The notes beneath the pieces are model-generated. The model had not been told where the DNA came from. It did no database searches and saw only the letters and a program-made list of their open reading frames with translations. Of a stretch of 64,000 bases of DNA, positions 23,401-34,189 are shown piece after piece. The stretch is from assembly GCA_015847255.1 (NCBI GenBank), contig JADLZK010012646.1:558001-622000 (forward strand), read 5' to 3'. The stretch comes from Hyparrhenia diplandra. Lineage: Eukaryota > Streptophyta > Magnoliopsida > Poales > Poaceae. Numbering within the stretch: position 1 is the stretch's first letter; every line of letters begins with the position of its first letter. A program made the translations under genes and the position numbers.

Positions 23401-24951
23401 CTTGTACCAATCCATTTTCTTTTCTTCTTTTAATCGGCCCAAGGGATGAGGATCGACATGACCAATTGATCTTACTTTGTCAATTCTTCTTCATCTTCTT
23501 TTACTTACGGTTGACAAAAGGATGCTCATTTGAGATGTAAACTTGGAGTCCCTCCTTGATTGCTTTGTCCTCTAATCCACGTGGTGTGGAGTGTTCTTCT
23601 TGATGATGTGTAGCACAATGGTCGCCTTGATGATCGAGGGAGAAACCTCATTGGTGACATCCTTGTCCTCCATGGTCCAAGGCATTATTGTGACTTCTCT
23701 TTGTACTTGGCCCGTCATTGATTGGAGTGCGTTCCTACCGGTGTATTTCTTGTTGTAGGTGATGAGAGCAAGCAAGTCTTTGATAAGATGATGTAGGTTG
23801 ACGTTGATCCACCTTCTCATCGGCCTCCCGGCTTGGTACTCCTCTCGTTTTGTAGTGGAAGTGGTAGTGAGGTAGGTCCATGAACGTGGCCACCACAGTG
23901 CATTCTTTTCCCCGCAATGATTAGTGGACATATACCCGAAGGATAGCAATGATATTGAAAATAGGGTTATTGTCCATATAATTTATTTGTGCTAACATAA
24001 TGATGGTTCTTTTTTTAAAAACTTAGCACGATTATATAAATTTGTTTTTGTTTTTATTATTTATTATGAAGCGGTTGCACTTAAAGCGTGGCTAAGGCAA
24101 AGGTAACTTGCGACAAAAGACAAATTGAGTATTTAGGCACTTACGGTTAGTCCCTTTCATAAGGAGTGAGTTGAGTCTTCTTTTGTGCAGAGTTGTTGGA
24201 GTTCATTACATATCTTGCGTAAGCTAATCTCTTTTCCCAAATTGGATTTGACAATTTTTCACGTAGGGGTTAGTCTCACAAAGATAACCAGAATCTACTA
24301 AAGTATACTATCGGTCCAAAAAATCAACCTAGACATAATGTCCAACTCAATTTAAGAAGGCAATTTAATCTAAACACCATGTTTAATTTAAAAGCCTTTA
24401 GAAATAAAATCGACACACCTTGCGGTTTTCGGGGAATCAAACTAAACACCATGTTTAACTTGAGCCATGAAAATAAATTAAGCATCATGTCTAAGGTGTA
24501 TGAAGATATTTCAAAACTTAAGCATACTATAGTAAACAAAAGGCAAAAGATAAAGGTTTTATAGAGAGATGAAGGGATATGATCATGGTGAGACTAATAT
24601 GATTATTTAAAAGTTTAAAAACCTTCTCACATTCGATCATACTTACCTTTACTCACAAAATAGAATTTGTGAGTTGTGCGACTTCTTTATTCGTCACTTG
24701 AATTCTTGTGACGACGACACAGGGGAGAGTCCCAATGTTAATGGTTTATGAAGTTCAGTACACTGGATTCTCCTACCGTCGGTCGCGAAAATATTAATCA
24801 ATTACCCCGCATAAGATAGACTAATAGACAATACACGGGTAATTTCTGTTTAGCGAGAGGTGCTAAGTAGCAAATCCACACTTAGTATTCATCTATCAAT
24901 AATCAAAAAGAAAAGCTATCAAAATCTTCCCGACAACGGCTTTTAAATGCT
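20438..24951 (-). mobile_element. Internal region of element C, largely non-coding
   Basis: Contains the PPT (left end) and degraded PBS (right end). It has AT-rich tracts (T-runs near 20860, 21150 and 22010) and a doubled motif AAACACCATGTTTAA near 24372 and 24446. The longest minus frame (23572-23949, 125 residues) has no recognised domain. Lack of gag and pol suggests a LARD-type element. Confidence 0.65.
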
Positions 24952-26464
24952 TGTTGGTATTTGTTAGCTTACAGAGATAGATCCGCATAGCGCCACGGAT
25001 GTCGGTGAGCATTTCACCCGGGGAAGGGTTTTAAATATCGAATCCACGAGGAAGATATGATAAGCAGTTCAAATGATTAAAGACAGTGATAGAAGACTAA
25101 TGAGATTTGGTGGTTTAGCATTTACTTAAACAGGGTGAGCCAATAAAAGATAATAATGATAAGGTATATAAAGGGTAGAGGTGCACGTGGTGAACAATAG
25201 GATAAGATTAATTCCTAGTTAGATTAGGATTGGATTTAGGACAAATGGGACAGTTCTTATGTAGTATACAAAGAATTTACGAAGTGGAAATAAACAGGCA
25301 TAGCATAAGATCATATATAAATCAAAACCATAAATAAAAATGTGTACCCGAAGATTACTTAAGAAAATCAAGAACGAAACAAGATAATCCCAAGAACCAT
25401 TATCGACTAGTCTTATACACGGGGAGGATTGCAAAGGACTCAATAGTCTTTGTCACCACTACGATCTACCACACACGACCCGGCATATAAGGTGAATCGC
25501 GTAAAGTAAATTATATCTAAGCACCATGCTTACATATTCTCTCTACTACCTAGCATATGCGCATAATATACTAGGAGCTCTACGAATAAGTACTTCGAAT
25601 TACCATGAATAATGACTATATCAAATATGCTATGACTAGAATAAAGTGTAAGTAAATTAATTGCATACATAATAATGAAATAGCACGAAGGTGTATGAGA
25701 ACAATAATTATATTGAACCATAGTGTAACTTATCGATCCGAACCTGAGCATACACTCTCTCTTCTTTAAACCCGACTTTCTATCTAAACTAGGCTCTAGA
25801 TTAGAGCTATGAATTAGCTATCCTATCTCGTGGTGTCTCCTCTTCTTCTCTGTCTTGGCTCTTCCTTGATCTACTTCTTATTGAACATGAAGCTTTAGAT
25901 CAACTTGGATTGAATTGACTTGAGGGGTCTTGGGCTGTTTATATATGGGTCTTCCTCCCGTCTCTTCAACTTCAACAGCGATGTGGGATTAATCCCGTGC
26001 TCCCACCGACGCCATCGGATCAAACCCGACCATAATCATCCGGTTTTTATATTGCATCTTGAGGCGGTGGAGGAAGCTTCCCGGCGGAGGCCGATTGGCG
26101 GCGAGGCGGGCCGATCGGCCTAATAGAGCCGATCGGCCCGCAGTGGGGGCCCACTCTGGGTCCCGCGATCGCGTCGTGTCTTACGAGTCTTCTAGATGAT
26201 GTATTTTCGGGTTTTGGGACTCTTTGACGTCGGTGTATGATACGTAGCCTTTCGGACTTGTCTCGGAGTTGGATTGCTTTTTGCGTTACGTCGGGCGTAT
26301 GCCACGTCATTTCTGTTATTTTTTGTTAAGTCCCCGCAAATCACAACTTTACCAAAACTCATGGAAATCATTAGTAGAAACCCCTAATAAGGTTATCTAA
26401 TTATATTTTAATTCTTTTCCATGAAGTGTTGATGCATAAAAATATGAGTTAGTGAGCATCAACA
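24952..26464 (-). repeat. LTR of element C, right copy (5' LTR, carries the promoter)
   Basis: TATA box on the minus strand at 25938-25946, with palindromic GC-rich sequence upstream (about 26100-26165). It differs from the left copy by many short indels, concentrated at C/G-rich trinucleotides. Confidence 0.88.
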
Positions 26465-26469
26465 CTCGC

Positions 26470-27673
26470 CTCCCTAAGGACCGGTTCATAGACCTTCTAC
26501 CTAGTGCGATATTTCGCACAGCCACACGTCGTTATGGGGCTTGATTCACACCCGTTGGGTTGAGGTATAATTGGGATCCAAGGTGGCGGGGGCGGGCAAG
26601 CGATCGATTAGGAGCGACATGGGGAGAGTGGCCCCATGGTCGGTTGGCGTGGATCGAAAGTGGTCTTCCACGGAAATGTTTTGAGCGTGGATGCTGAGTG
26701 GTCTTCCACGGAAGTGTTTGGGCGCGGTGGCGCAGTGCTAGAGGCACATATTGATGATTTGAGATTGAGAATGGTGTTGACGGTATAGGTTGGGTAATTA
26801 GGTATTACTGTAAAGCCGCGGGTGATTTGGTATCACCATATTGTCTAGGGTGATCGTCATCCTTGTGGTGGCGTGTTGTCCTTCCAACCCCCGAGAAGTC
26901 GTGGTGAAGATTATACCAATATACCTAGAGTAGCACTCAAGCGGGTACGGATCTCGTTGGACCTCTGTCGACCACTGACCATGGAAGAGGATGTGTCCAT
27001 CGTGTGGGGAAATTTGTACAACCTCTGCAGAGTTAACTAAATCTATTCGAATAGCCACGTCCTTGGAATGGGCAAATGCTAGGCCGGAACATCTATGATT
27101 AGAAACACAATCTGGTATGTGACTCGTTACCTTGATCTTGGATAACAATTAACTCGGGAACTAGCGAGAGCAGTTTTAGAGCTCTGCTAGGGCCCAACCC
27201 CTAATAATTACCACCCCTCGGTTTGGACTTGTCGATGCGAAAGTACTCATCCCTCTTTTCTATTTTTAGAATGCCTGCTGCAGGAGTGTATCCAAGGAAA
27301 TCGAGCTACAAAAGACGACACGAGGATGGACCACAAGGAAGATACCTGAAGACGGAGGGATCGTGAAGGAGCTACATGTGAATGTTGTGACCGAGTTATA
27401 GGATCGTGCAATAGGAGTAAGTCCAAGGGTTTGTCCGCACTCCAAGCTTGCCTGTAGGAATGGAGCCCTATTATAGGTGTTGCGTAGGATCTCTGATAGG
27501 TTTATAATAGTAGGCCTATGGCCGAGTCATGTAAACCCAAACCCTGTACCCTATTTTTCTCCATAGCAATAAAAGTATAGTTTGATATCATATCTATACT
27601 TAATTAGGCGTATTTGTGCGTGATCCTGGCGCAAATACGTGTGATTAAGGAACCTCAGAAATGGGGTGTGACA
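26470..27673 (+). repeat. 5' LTR of element B, second segment
   Basis: Resumes after element C and matches 32984-34189. It carries a degenerate version of the 38-bp duplicated motif (GTGGTCTTCCACGGAA, about 26650-26725) and ends GGGGTGTGACA immediately before the PBS. Confidence 0.88.
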
Positions 27674-29478
27674 GAGTGGTATCAGAGCTGTACTTGGACT
27701 GTAGGATAAACCCTTAGAATGGACGTTAGATAGAATGCGTTGTTTTCAAAAATCTATTTTCAAAAGTTTTGCTCACACCTTGACCCTTACCTTACCTTGA
27801 GATCTATTTCGAAAACATATTTTCTCTCCCCTCTCATCCCCTTCAAAATCACGAGTAGATCAAAACCTAGTAGTATAGGTTAGTTTTATGAGACTTGGAG
27901 TAAAGAGACCCTAGACTATAGTTTTGCGAAAATAGTTTACGCTTGTTTGTTTGTTTTTGGGTTGTTGCAAATCCCCCTCTAGAAATCTCTCCTTTAGTTT
28001 ACAGTTCCTAGGAGTAGATGTTTCTTTCCATTCTGTATTATTTTCCGCTAACCATGTAGCAAATACCCTGGGAGAATATATAAATAAAGACAACTCTTGG
28101 AGATTTATTCAAAAGACAAGGGAAGCACCTAGAGTTTCGCTAACAGACCAAGAAGAAACAAGAACTATCAGAAGCCATCAAGATAGCGATAGCATTCCAC
28201 ACTATTCAGTGCGAAGAAGAGCACGGTTGACAACATGAAAAGCCATAGACAACATGTCGATAAGTGTTAAAGGCACCTCGGCTACCCTGTGACAACTCAA
28301 GATCATGAAGACAACACATCGCCAACAATGGTCACCCACATAAACCCCACCATTCAAAGATCGATAGCCCCAACAAGCCCAAGAAGAAGCTAATGATGAT
28401 TGCTACACGCTGAAGAAAAGCACAGTGATTGCACGAAGATACCCAAAGTCAGTCCTAAAAAAATGTTGCAGCTACCCTCGGATCACCCAAATAACCCCCA
28501 CTACTCAAGAAGCGACGAAGACAACCGCCTACACTACCATCATGACGACAACCCCACATGCTCACCACCCCTAGCTACATCCCTTCAACGGCACCATGAC
28601 CACCTCGCCCCGCTAGTTGAGACACTTCTTTCTCCAACCCACCGGACCACCGGTCAAATACCAAAAGGCGCCATACCCTACAAGGAAAGGAAGTTCATCA
28701 TGCGCCTACAAGAGCCATCATCCGGGACACATGTCACCCACCAAAGAGAAGAAGTCAAGAACCACGAGCGTCCGAGAAAGAAGCCACCCGGTTTGGCGAA
28801 GACAATCGGGAGACCCGAGCATGGATTCTCCAAGTGGGGTAGGCGACCGCGTAGCAAGGAGAAGAGAATCACCTATCAACAAAGCAACAACAAACAATGT
28901 GATAGCCGAAGAAGCAAGTATCACGACAAGGGATAGAATCCCAAGTTAAGACTGACCATTACTCAAAAGAATAAGAAAGAAGATATTAGCACTAGAAGCC
29001 CGGAAGACTTAAAGTTCAAATATTTTTCTAAGTAGGGTAGCACAAAACAAAAGAGGAAGAAAAATACTAAATAAAGAAAAGAAAAAAAAAGGGTGATTTG
29101 AATAACGGGGCCAATCATCGCGACAAACTCGCAACCTGGAGAATCATAATAGTCATCGTTCGGAAAGACACCTAAGCCCAAAACTTTCTAAGTGGGGTAG
29201 CCTAGCCTAAGGAATTGGATGAAAATCGGGATCAAAGTGGTACAAGACCAAAGTACAAGAAGAGTGTAAAAGAAGCAGTTGAGTAGCGCCAAATTCAACA
29301 ATTACCAAGACCATCCCTTCGACAACAAGAAAATAGAAGACTCGAGGGGAATAGCACTCGTAAGAAAATCGTAACCCCCTCACCTTTAGTTTATTTTCTC
29401 TCTTTAGATCTTTTCTAGATCTTCCTCCCTAGTTTATTTTAAATCTCGGGGACGAGATTCTTCTAAGTGGGGTAGATT
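27674..29478 (+). mobile_element. Internal region of element B, no gag/pol
   Basis: 1.8 kb from the PBS to the PPT. One open frame (28400-28936, 178 residues, rich in H, K, P and R) has no domain I recognise; it could be a gag remnant, but nothing such as a zinc knuckle supports that. The PPT-like motif AAGTGGGGTAG recurs near 28826, 29026, 29186 and 29461. Confidence 0.7.
27677..27688 (+). promoter_or_regulatory. Primer-binding site of element B (tRNA-Met type)
   Basis: TGGTATCAGAGC, three bases after the 5' LTR end. It is complementary to the 3' end of initiator tRNA-Met and fixes the plus-strand orientation of B. Confidence 0.9.
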
Positions 29479-32400
29479 TGTAACACCCGTGTTTTTGCAT
29501 CATTTTAAAATTCACTAAAAATTTGAACTTTTTATAATTACCAACTAAAACTTGATTTATTTTCCAAGCAACCCAAAAACCCGTTTTGAAAAACCTTGCA
29601 TCAAATTCACCATGTAGTTTTCTTTAGATAAATGTCTGGAATGCTTGTATGTTTGCTTGAATGTTTGCTAAGCTAGAGTTTATTTTGGCATCAAATAATA
29701 TTTACCTCGCCAAATAAATTCCTTGACCATCCTCCATCGAAATATCCTCCTTCGACCTTTTCCTTGTTATCATCTACCAAATAATTTTTCCTTCAACCAT
29801 CAACCACCAAATACCTTCTTCCTCGACCATCCCCCTTGTTTTGCCACCCATCATATATCCAACAATCCGAAAGTACCACAAAACCCAAAATCCGTATAAT
29901 GGTACTTAGTTTATATTCTCTGGGAAATAGAAGAGCCATCTCTTATAATTAATAATATATGGAAAATACACGTACATACATGGATACACATAATATATAC
30001 GTGTATGTGCATTCCAATATAGATATATAAATTATAAGGGCATGGCCACATATATATATGTGCACACGTAAATACTTATACAAGTATATGCGTGTGTGTA
30101 TATATAAATATATTACAAATGGAAAATGAATGAAAAATGTAAAATACAAAGGAAATGGCCACACGGGCTCATTTCTTTCCTTCTCCTCCTTTTCTGGCCC
30201 AGCACGCGCAGCCCAGCTTGGCCCAACAGCAAAGCAGCAGCAAGCCCACTCTCCCACCTTTCTCCCACTTACAAACGGGACCCACCCGTCATATCCATCT
30301 TCTTCCACCCTCCCTTCGTCCCTGTTTCACGAGCGTGAGGCGGCGACGAACTGACAGCAGCCTCACGGAACCGGTCGGATAAAATCTCCTTGTCGCCTCG
30401 CACCAGCGAGACCCCACTTTTGTCATCCCCTTTCCCCGGCTCCACCCCTTCCCTCTGCTCTCCGTGCACGAGAAACGCAGCGACGGTGTCGGTGACCTCG
30501 ACGAGGAAGCACCGGCGCCCAACTGCCTCCTCCTGCCCGCTCGGTCCACATCACCATGGCTGCCCGGCTCACTCCGGCGAGCTCGGGCGCGTCACGGGTC
30601 GCGGAGGATATTCGCGATAGATTCCGCTCACGCGTCTCCTCCAGCGTCCGGCCGGCGCCCGGCGCGCCCTACTCTGTCGACCTCGCCCACGGCACCATTG
30701 CGGAAAAATATCGTGGTGCCGAGCTCCGCGCCGCGGCTATAAATAACCGACCATGGCGCGGCCGCCGAACTTCGCCTCGCCCGAGCTCGAACGAGGAAGA
30801 AGCGGGAGGATGAATGCTTGCGCCGAGAGTGGCGATCCTGCTCCTCATCTCCTTCCCCTTCTCCTCTTCTGCGAACCCACGCCCGGGGTCACGATAACGG
30901 GCCGGCCGCCGGCGCAAGCCGGCGATGTCCGTCAAGCCAAGGCTGAGCACCCGCCCTGCTCCACCGCGCACCACCGCCTTGCCCATGTCTCGCCACTTGC
31001 CTCCCTGCTCCACCACTCACATTTGCGGCGCGCGTGCCCACCTAGTCGCCACCGCCCGCTCGGCCCGGCGCGCGGACACGCTGCCCATGCCAACTACCAC
31101 CGCCCGGCTCTACAGCCTCGCCTCGCCGCTCGCCCCACCTCGCCAGCCAGCGCCGCACGCCCTTGCCCCGTGCGCCGAGCTGCCAGCGCCCGTCGCCGCC
31201 CGGCAAACGCCAATCCGCCGCCCGCCGCCGCCGTCGAGCCACCACCACCGCTGCAACCTCTCGCCCTCGCCACGCCAAGCACCAACGCCGGCCACCTCGC
31301 ATCTCTCTCCCCTCCAATTTCTCTCCCTCTCTCTGTTTCTATTCGATGAGAACGGGGACAGGCAGCCGTGACCCAGCACCCGTGCGTCCGCGTGAGGCAT
31401 CCCGTGCCCGTGAAGGGATCCAATCTTATCCCTTTCCCTGTGGTCCCCGTGTGTCATAGACCCAATTCCTACCTCTCCATTTGCCTACACCCGGTCCACT
31501 GGAATAAAGAGAGAGGGGAAGGCAACGCCAGATCGGCTCACATCACGTGAGCCCAGTCCACGGAACAGTAACCAGCCGGCCCACACTGTCTCATGGACCC
31601 GCGTGTCAGTCGAGCATTAAAATGCTAAGGCCACCCGAAGAAACGTACACGGGAAGTCGAAACCGCATTTTCCATACATCAGAAAAAATCCCAGAAAATT
31701 TCTAAATAAACTAGGTACACCCAACATCCCTCCCACAAATTTCCACATTATTCCTCTCTTCCCATAATTCCAGAAAATATTTCCAAGGTTTATTCCATTT
31801 ATAAAATTCATATTTAAACTTTGGAAATTCATATCTTTTCCATTCCACCTCCAAATCACTCCGTTCCACTTCCTAAATTCCTCAAATAACATACTCTACA
31901 TTTTCATGCCCTTGTCCTAATATTTGATGCCCATTTATATTCTAGTTTATGTTGTGCCCCTTTTATTTAATATTTAATCGCGCGCCGTAGTCACTTAAAA
32001 CTTAGTTTCGCCCTTCCGCTAACCCACACCATGCACCGTATATTCTTGTATGCGTGTACACTCTCACGCATTACACGAATACTCGAATATACATACACGT
32101 AGTTATCCACATGCTAGATATACATTTGTAGGTTACGTATGTATATAAATGCATAGAGTGGTATTTGAAATATAAATAAATATACGTATATACCTGTCAT
32201 TTGTATCTACGCATGGCTAACCCCCTAACCTAGCCCGTATACTTGGGTATGTGTACTCTGTGGCCCACACTCTAGTGTACATGTCCTATACACACATAGG
32301 TTATGCCCGACGATGCGGGTATACGCGCATGTGTGGCTAACCCTAGATTAGGTCCTCCCTTTTCGCTAACCCTAGGCACATACATATGCATGTGCATATG

Positions 32401-34189
32401 TGACGCTAACCCCCGCACGGACCTATAGGAAACCAACCCTATCATGTCCTTCAGGTTCACATGGCAGTGAACATTAGCGACATGATTTGGTTCTCCATCC
32501 GGCATCCGTACCTCGCGAACCCAACCCATAGGAACCCTATCGATGGGTGGATTCTCTCTCTCTCTCTCCTATCATACTTCAAACTTACAGAATAATGATA
32601 GGAGTAGATAGTAATCTATCCATCCTTCCCCAGAGCTAACCCCCGTAGGAACATTGTTTGCTCTTATTGCTATGCTTGTGTTTTATGTTTGTCGATACCG
32701 GAGACCACCCGATGGATCTAGGAGCATCGCTACGCCAAGACACAGGAGCCGGAGCACACAAGACAAGAACCTTGGATATACTCTTCAGCGGATAGAGGCA
32801 AGTCCTTACCCCCCTAATCCTGACCTTAATAATAATGAATGATGATATAATATGGATAAGTAAGATCGATGAAACTTAAGTAAGAATGTGAACCCTCCAA
32901 CAAAAAGGTGAGTGGTGATTGTCTACCTGGAGGTGGACTAATCACAATCGGGGATGAATCCCGCGGAGAGATGCTCGCCTCCCTAAGGACCGGTTCATAG
33001 ACCTTCTACCTAGTGCGATATTTCGTACAGCCACACGTCGTTATGGGACGGCTTGATTCACACCCCGTTGGGTTGAGGTATAATTGGGATCCAAGGTGGC
33101 CGGAGCAGGCAAACGATCGATTAGGAGCAGACATGGGGAGAGTGGCCCCATGGTCCGGTTGGCGTGGATGCTGAGTGGTCTTCCACGGAAATGTTTTGAG
33201 CGTGGATGCTGAGTGGTCTTCCACGGAAGTGTTTGGGCGCGGTGGCGCAGTGCTAGAGGCACATATTGATGATTTGAGATTGAGAATGGTGTTGACAGTA
33301 TAGGTTGGGTAATTAGGTATTACCTGTAAAGCCGCGGGTGATTTGGTATCACCATATTGTCTAGGGTGATGCGTCATCCTTGTGGTGGCGTGTTGTCCTT
33401 CCAACCCCTGAGAAGTCGTGGTGAAGATTATACCAATATACCTAGAGTAGCACTCAAGCGGGTACGGATCTCGTTGGACCTCTGTCGACCACTGACCATG
33501 GAAGAGGATGTGTCCATCGTGTGGGGAAATTTGTACAACCTCTGCAGAGTTAACTAAATCTATTCGAATAGCCACGTCCTTGGAATGGGCAAATGCTAGG
33601 CCGGAACATCTATGATTAGAAACACAATCTGGTATGTGACTCGTTACCTTGAGCTTGGATAACAATTAACTCGGGAACTAGCGAGAGCAGTTTTAGAGAC
33701 TCTGCTAGGGCCCAACCCCTAATAATTACCACCCCTGGTTTGGACTTGCTGAGTACGAAAGTACTCATCCCTCTTTTCTATTTTTAGAATGCCTGCTGCA
33801 GGAGTGTATCCAAGGAAATCGAGCTACAAAAGACGACACGAGGATGGACCACAAGGAAGATACCTGAAGACGGAGGGATCGTGAAGGAGCTACATGTGAA
33901 TGTTGTGACCGAGTTATAGGATCGTGCAATAGGAGTAAGTCCAAGGGTTTGTCGCACTCCAAGCTTGCCACGTAGGAATGGAGCCCTATTATAGGTGTTG
34001 CGTAGGATCTCGATAGGTTTATAATAGTAGGCCTATGGCCGAGTCATGTAAACCCAAACCCCGTACCCTATTTTTCTCCATAGCAATAAAAGTATAGTTT
34101 GATATCATATCTATACTTAATTAGGCGTATTTGTGCGTGATCCTGGCGCAAATACGTGTGATTAAGGAACCTCGAAATGGGGTGTGACA
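29479..34189 (+). repeat. 3' LTR of element B (uninterrupted)
   Basis: 4711 bp. TATA box at 30738-30745, GC-rich leader to about 31350, CTAACCC cluster at about 32215-32645, and two tandem copies of a 38-bp unit starting GCGTGGATGCTGAGTGGTCT at 33162 and 33200. It shows the empty site of element C (GAGATGCTCGCCTCCC near 32970-32990). Long open frames in the GC-rich block (for example 30753-31349) are not conserved with the 5' LTR. Confidence 0.9.

Larger units (their letters stand above)
18922..26464 (-). mobile_element. LTR retrotransposon C (non-autonomous), innermost insertion
   Basis: 7.5 kb with TSD CTCGC on both sides (18917-18921 and 26465-26469). LTRs 18922-20437 and 24952-26464 (1.5 kb each) start TGTTG and end CAACA. 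Orientation is minus: a polypurine tract AAGCTTGGGGGAG lies beside the left LTR (20438-20452, minus strand), and a degraded PBS near 24927-24940 reads GCCGTTGTCGGGAA on the minus strand, resembling the tRNA-Asp site TGGCGCCGTTGCCGGGGA. The 4.5-kb internal region has no recognisable gag or pol. It sits in the 5' LTR of B; the intact 3' LTR of B shows the empty site. Confidence 0.88.
15418..34189 (+). mobile_element. LTR retrotransposon B (Tekay/Del-like, non-autonomous), interrupted by C
   Basis: LTRs start TGTAACACCCGTG and end GGGGTGTGACA. 5' LTR: 15418-18921 plus 26470-27673. Internal: 27674-29478. 3' LTR: 29479-34189. The primer-binding site TGGTATCAGAGC (27677-27688) matches initiator tRNA-Met. 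The PPT AAGTGGGGTAG after GGGGACGAGATTC precedes the 3' LTR at 29452-29475. These cis signals are typical of Tekay/Del chromoviruses, but the internal region is only 1.8 kb and lacks gag-pol. It sits in the left LTR of A. The flanks TCGGCAT and TCGAC suggest an imperfect TCGAC duplication; the intact A LTR reads GGGTCGACCGTG at this site. Confidence 0.88.

Noticed and set aside
23572..23949. 125-residue frame as gag of element C
   Set aside because: No capsid or zinc-knuckle motif is visible; length is compatible with chance.
30753..31349. 198-residue plus-strand open frame in a GC-rich block
   Set aside because: It lies in the 3' LTR of element B; the same region of the 5' LTR has a different frame because of indels, and composition alone (few AT-rich stops) explains the length.
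15418..34189. Large segmental duplication of host DNA (15.4-18.9 kb versus 29.5-33.0 kb)
   Set aside because: The blocks are the two LTRs of element B, with TG...CA ends, PBS and PPT in place.
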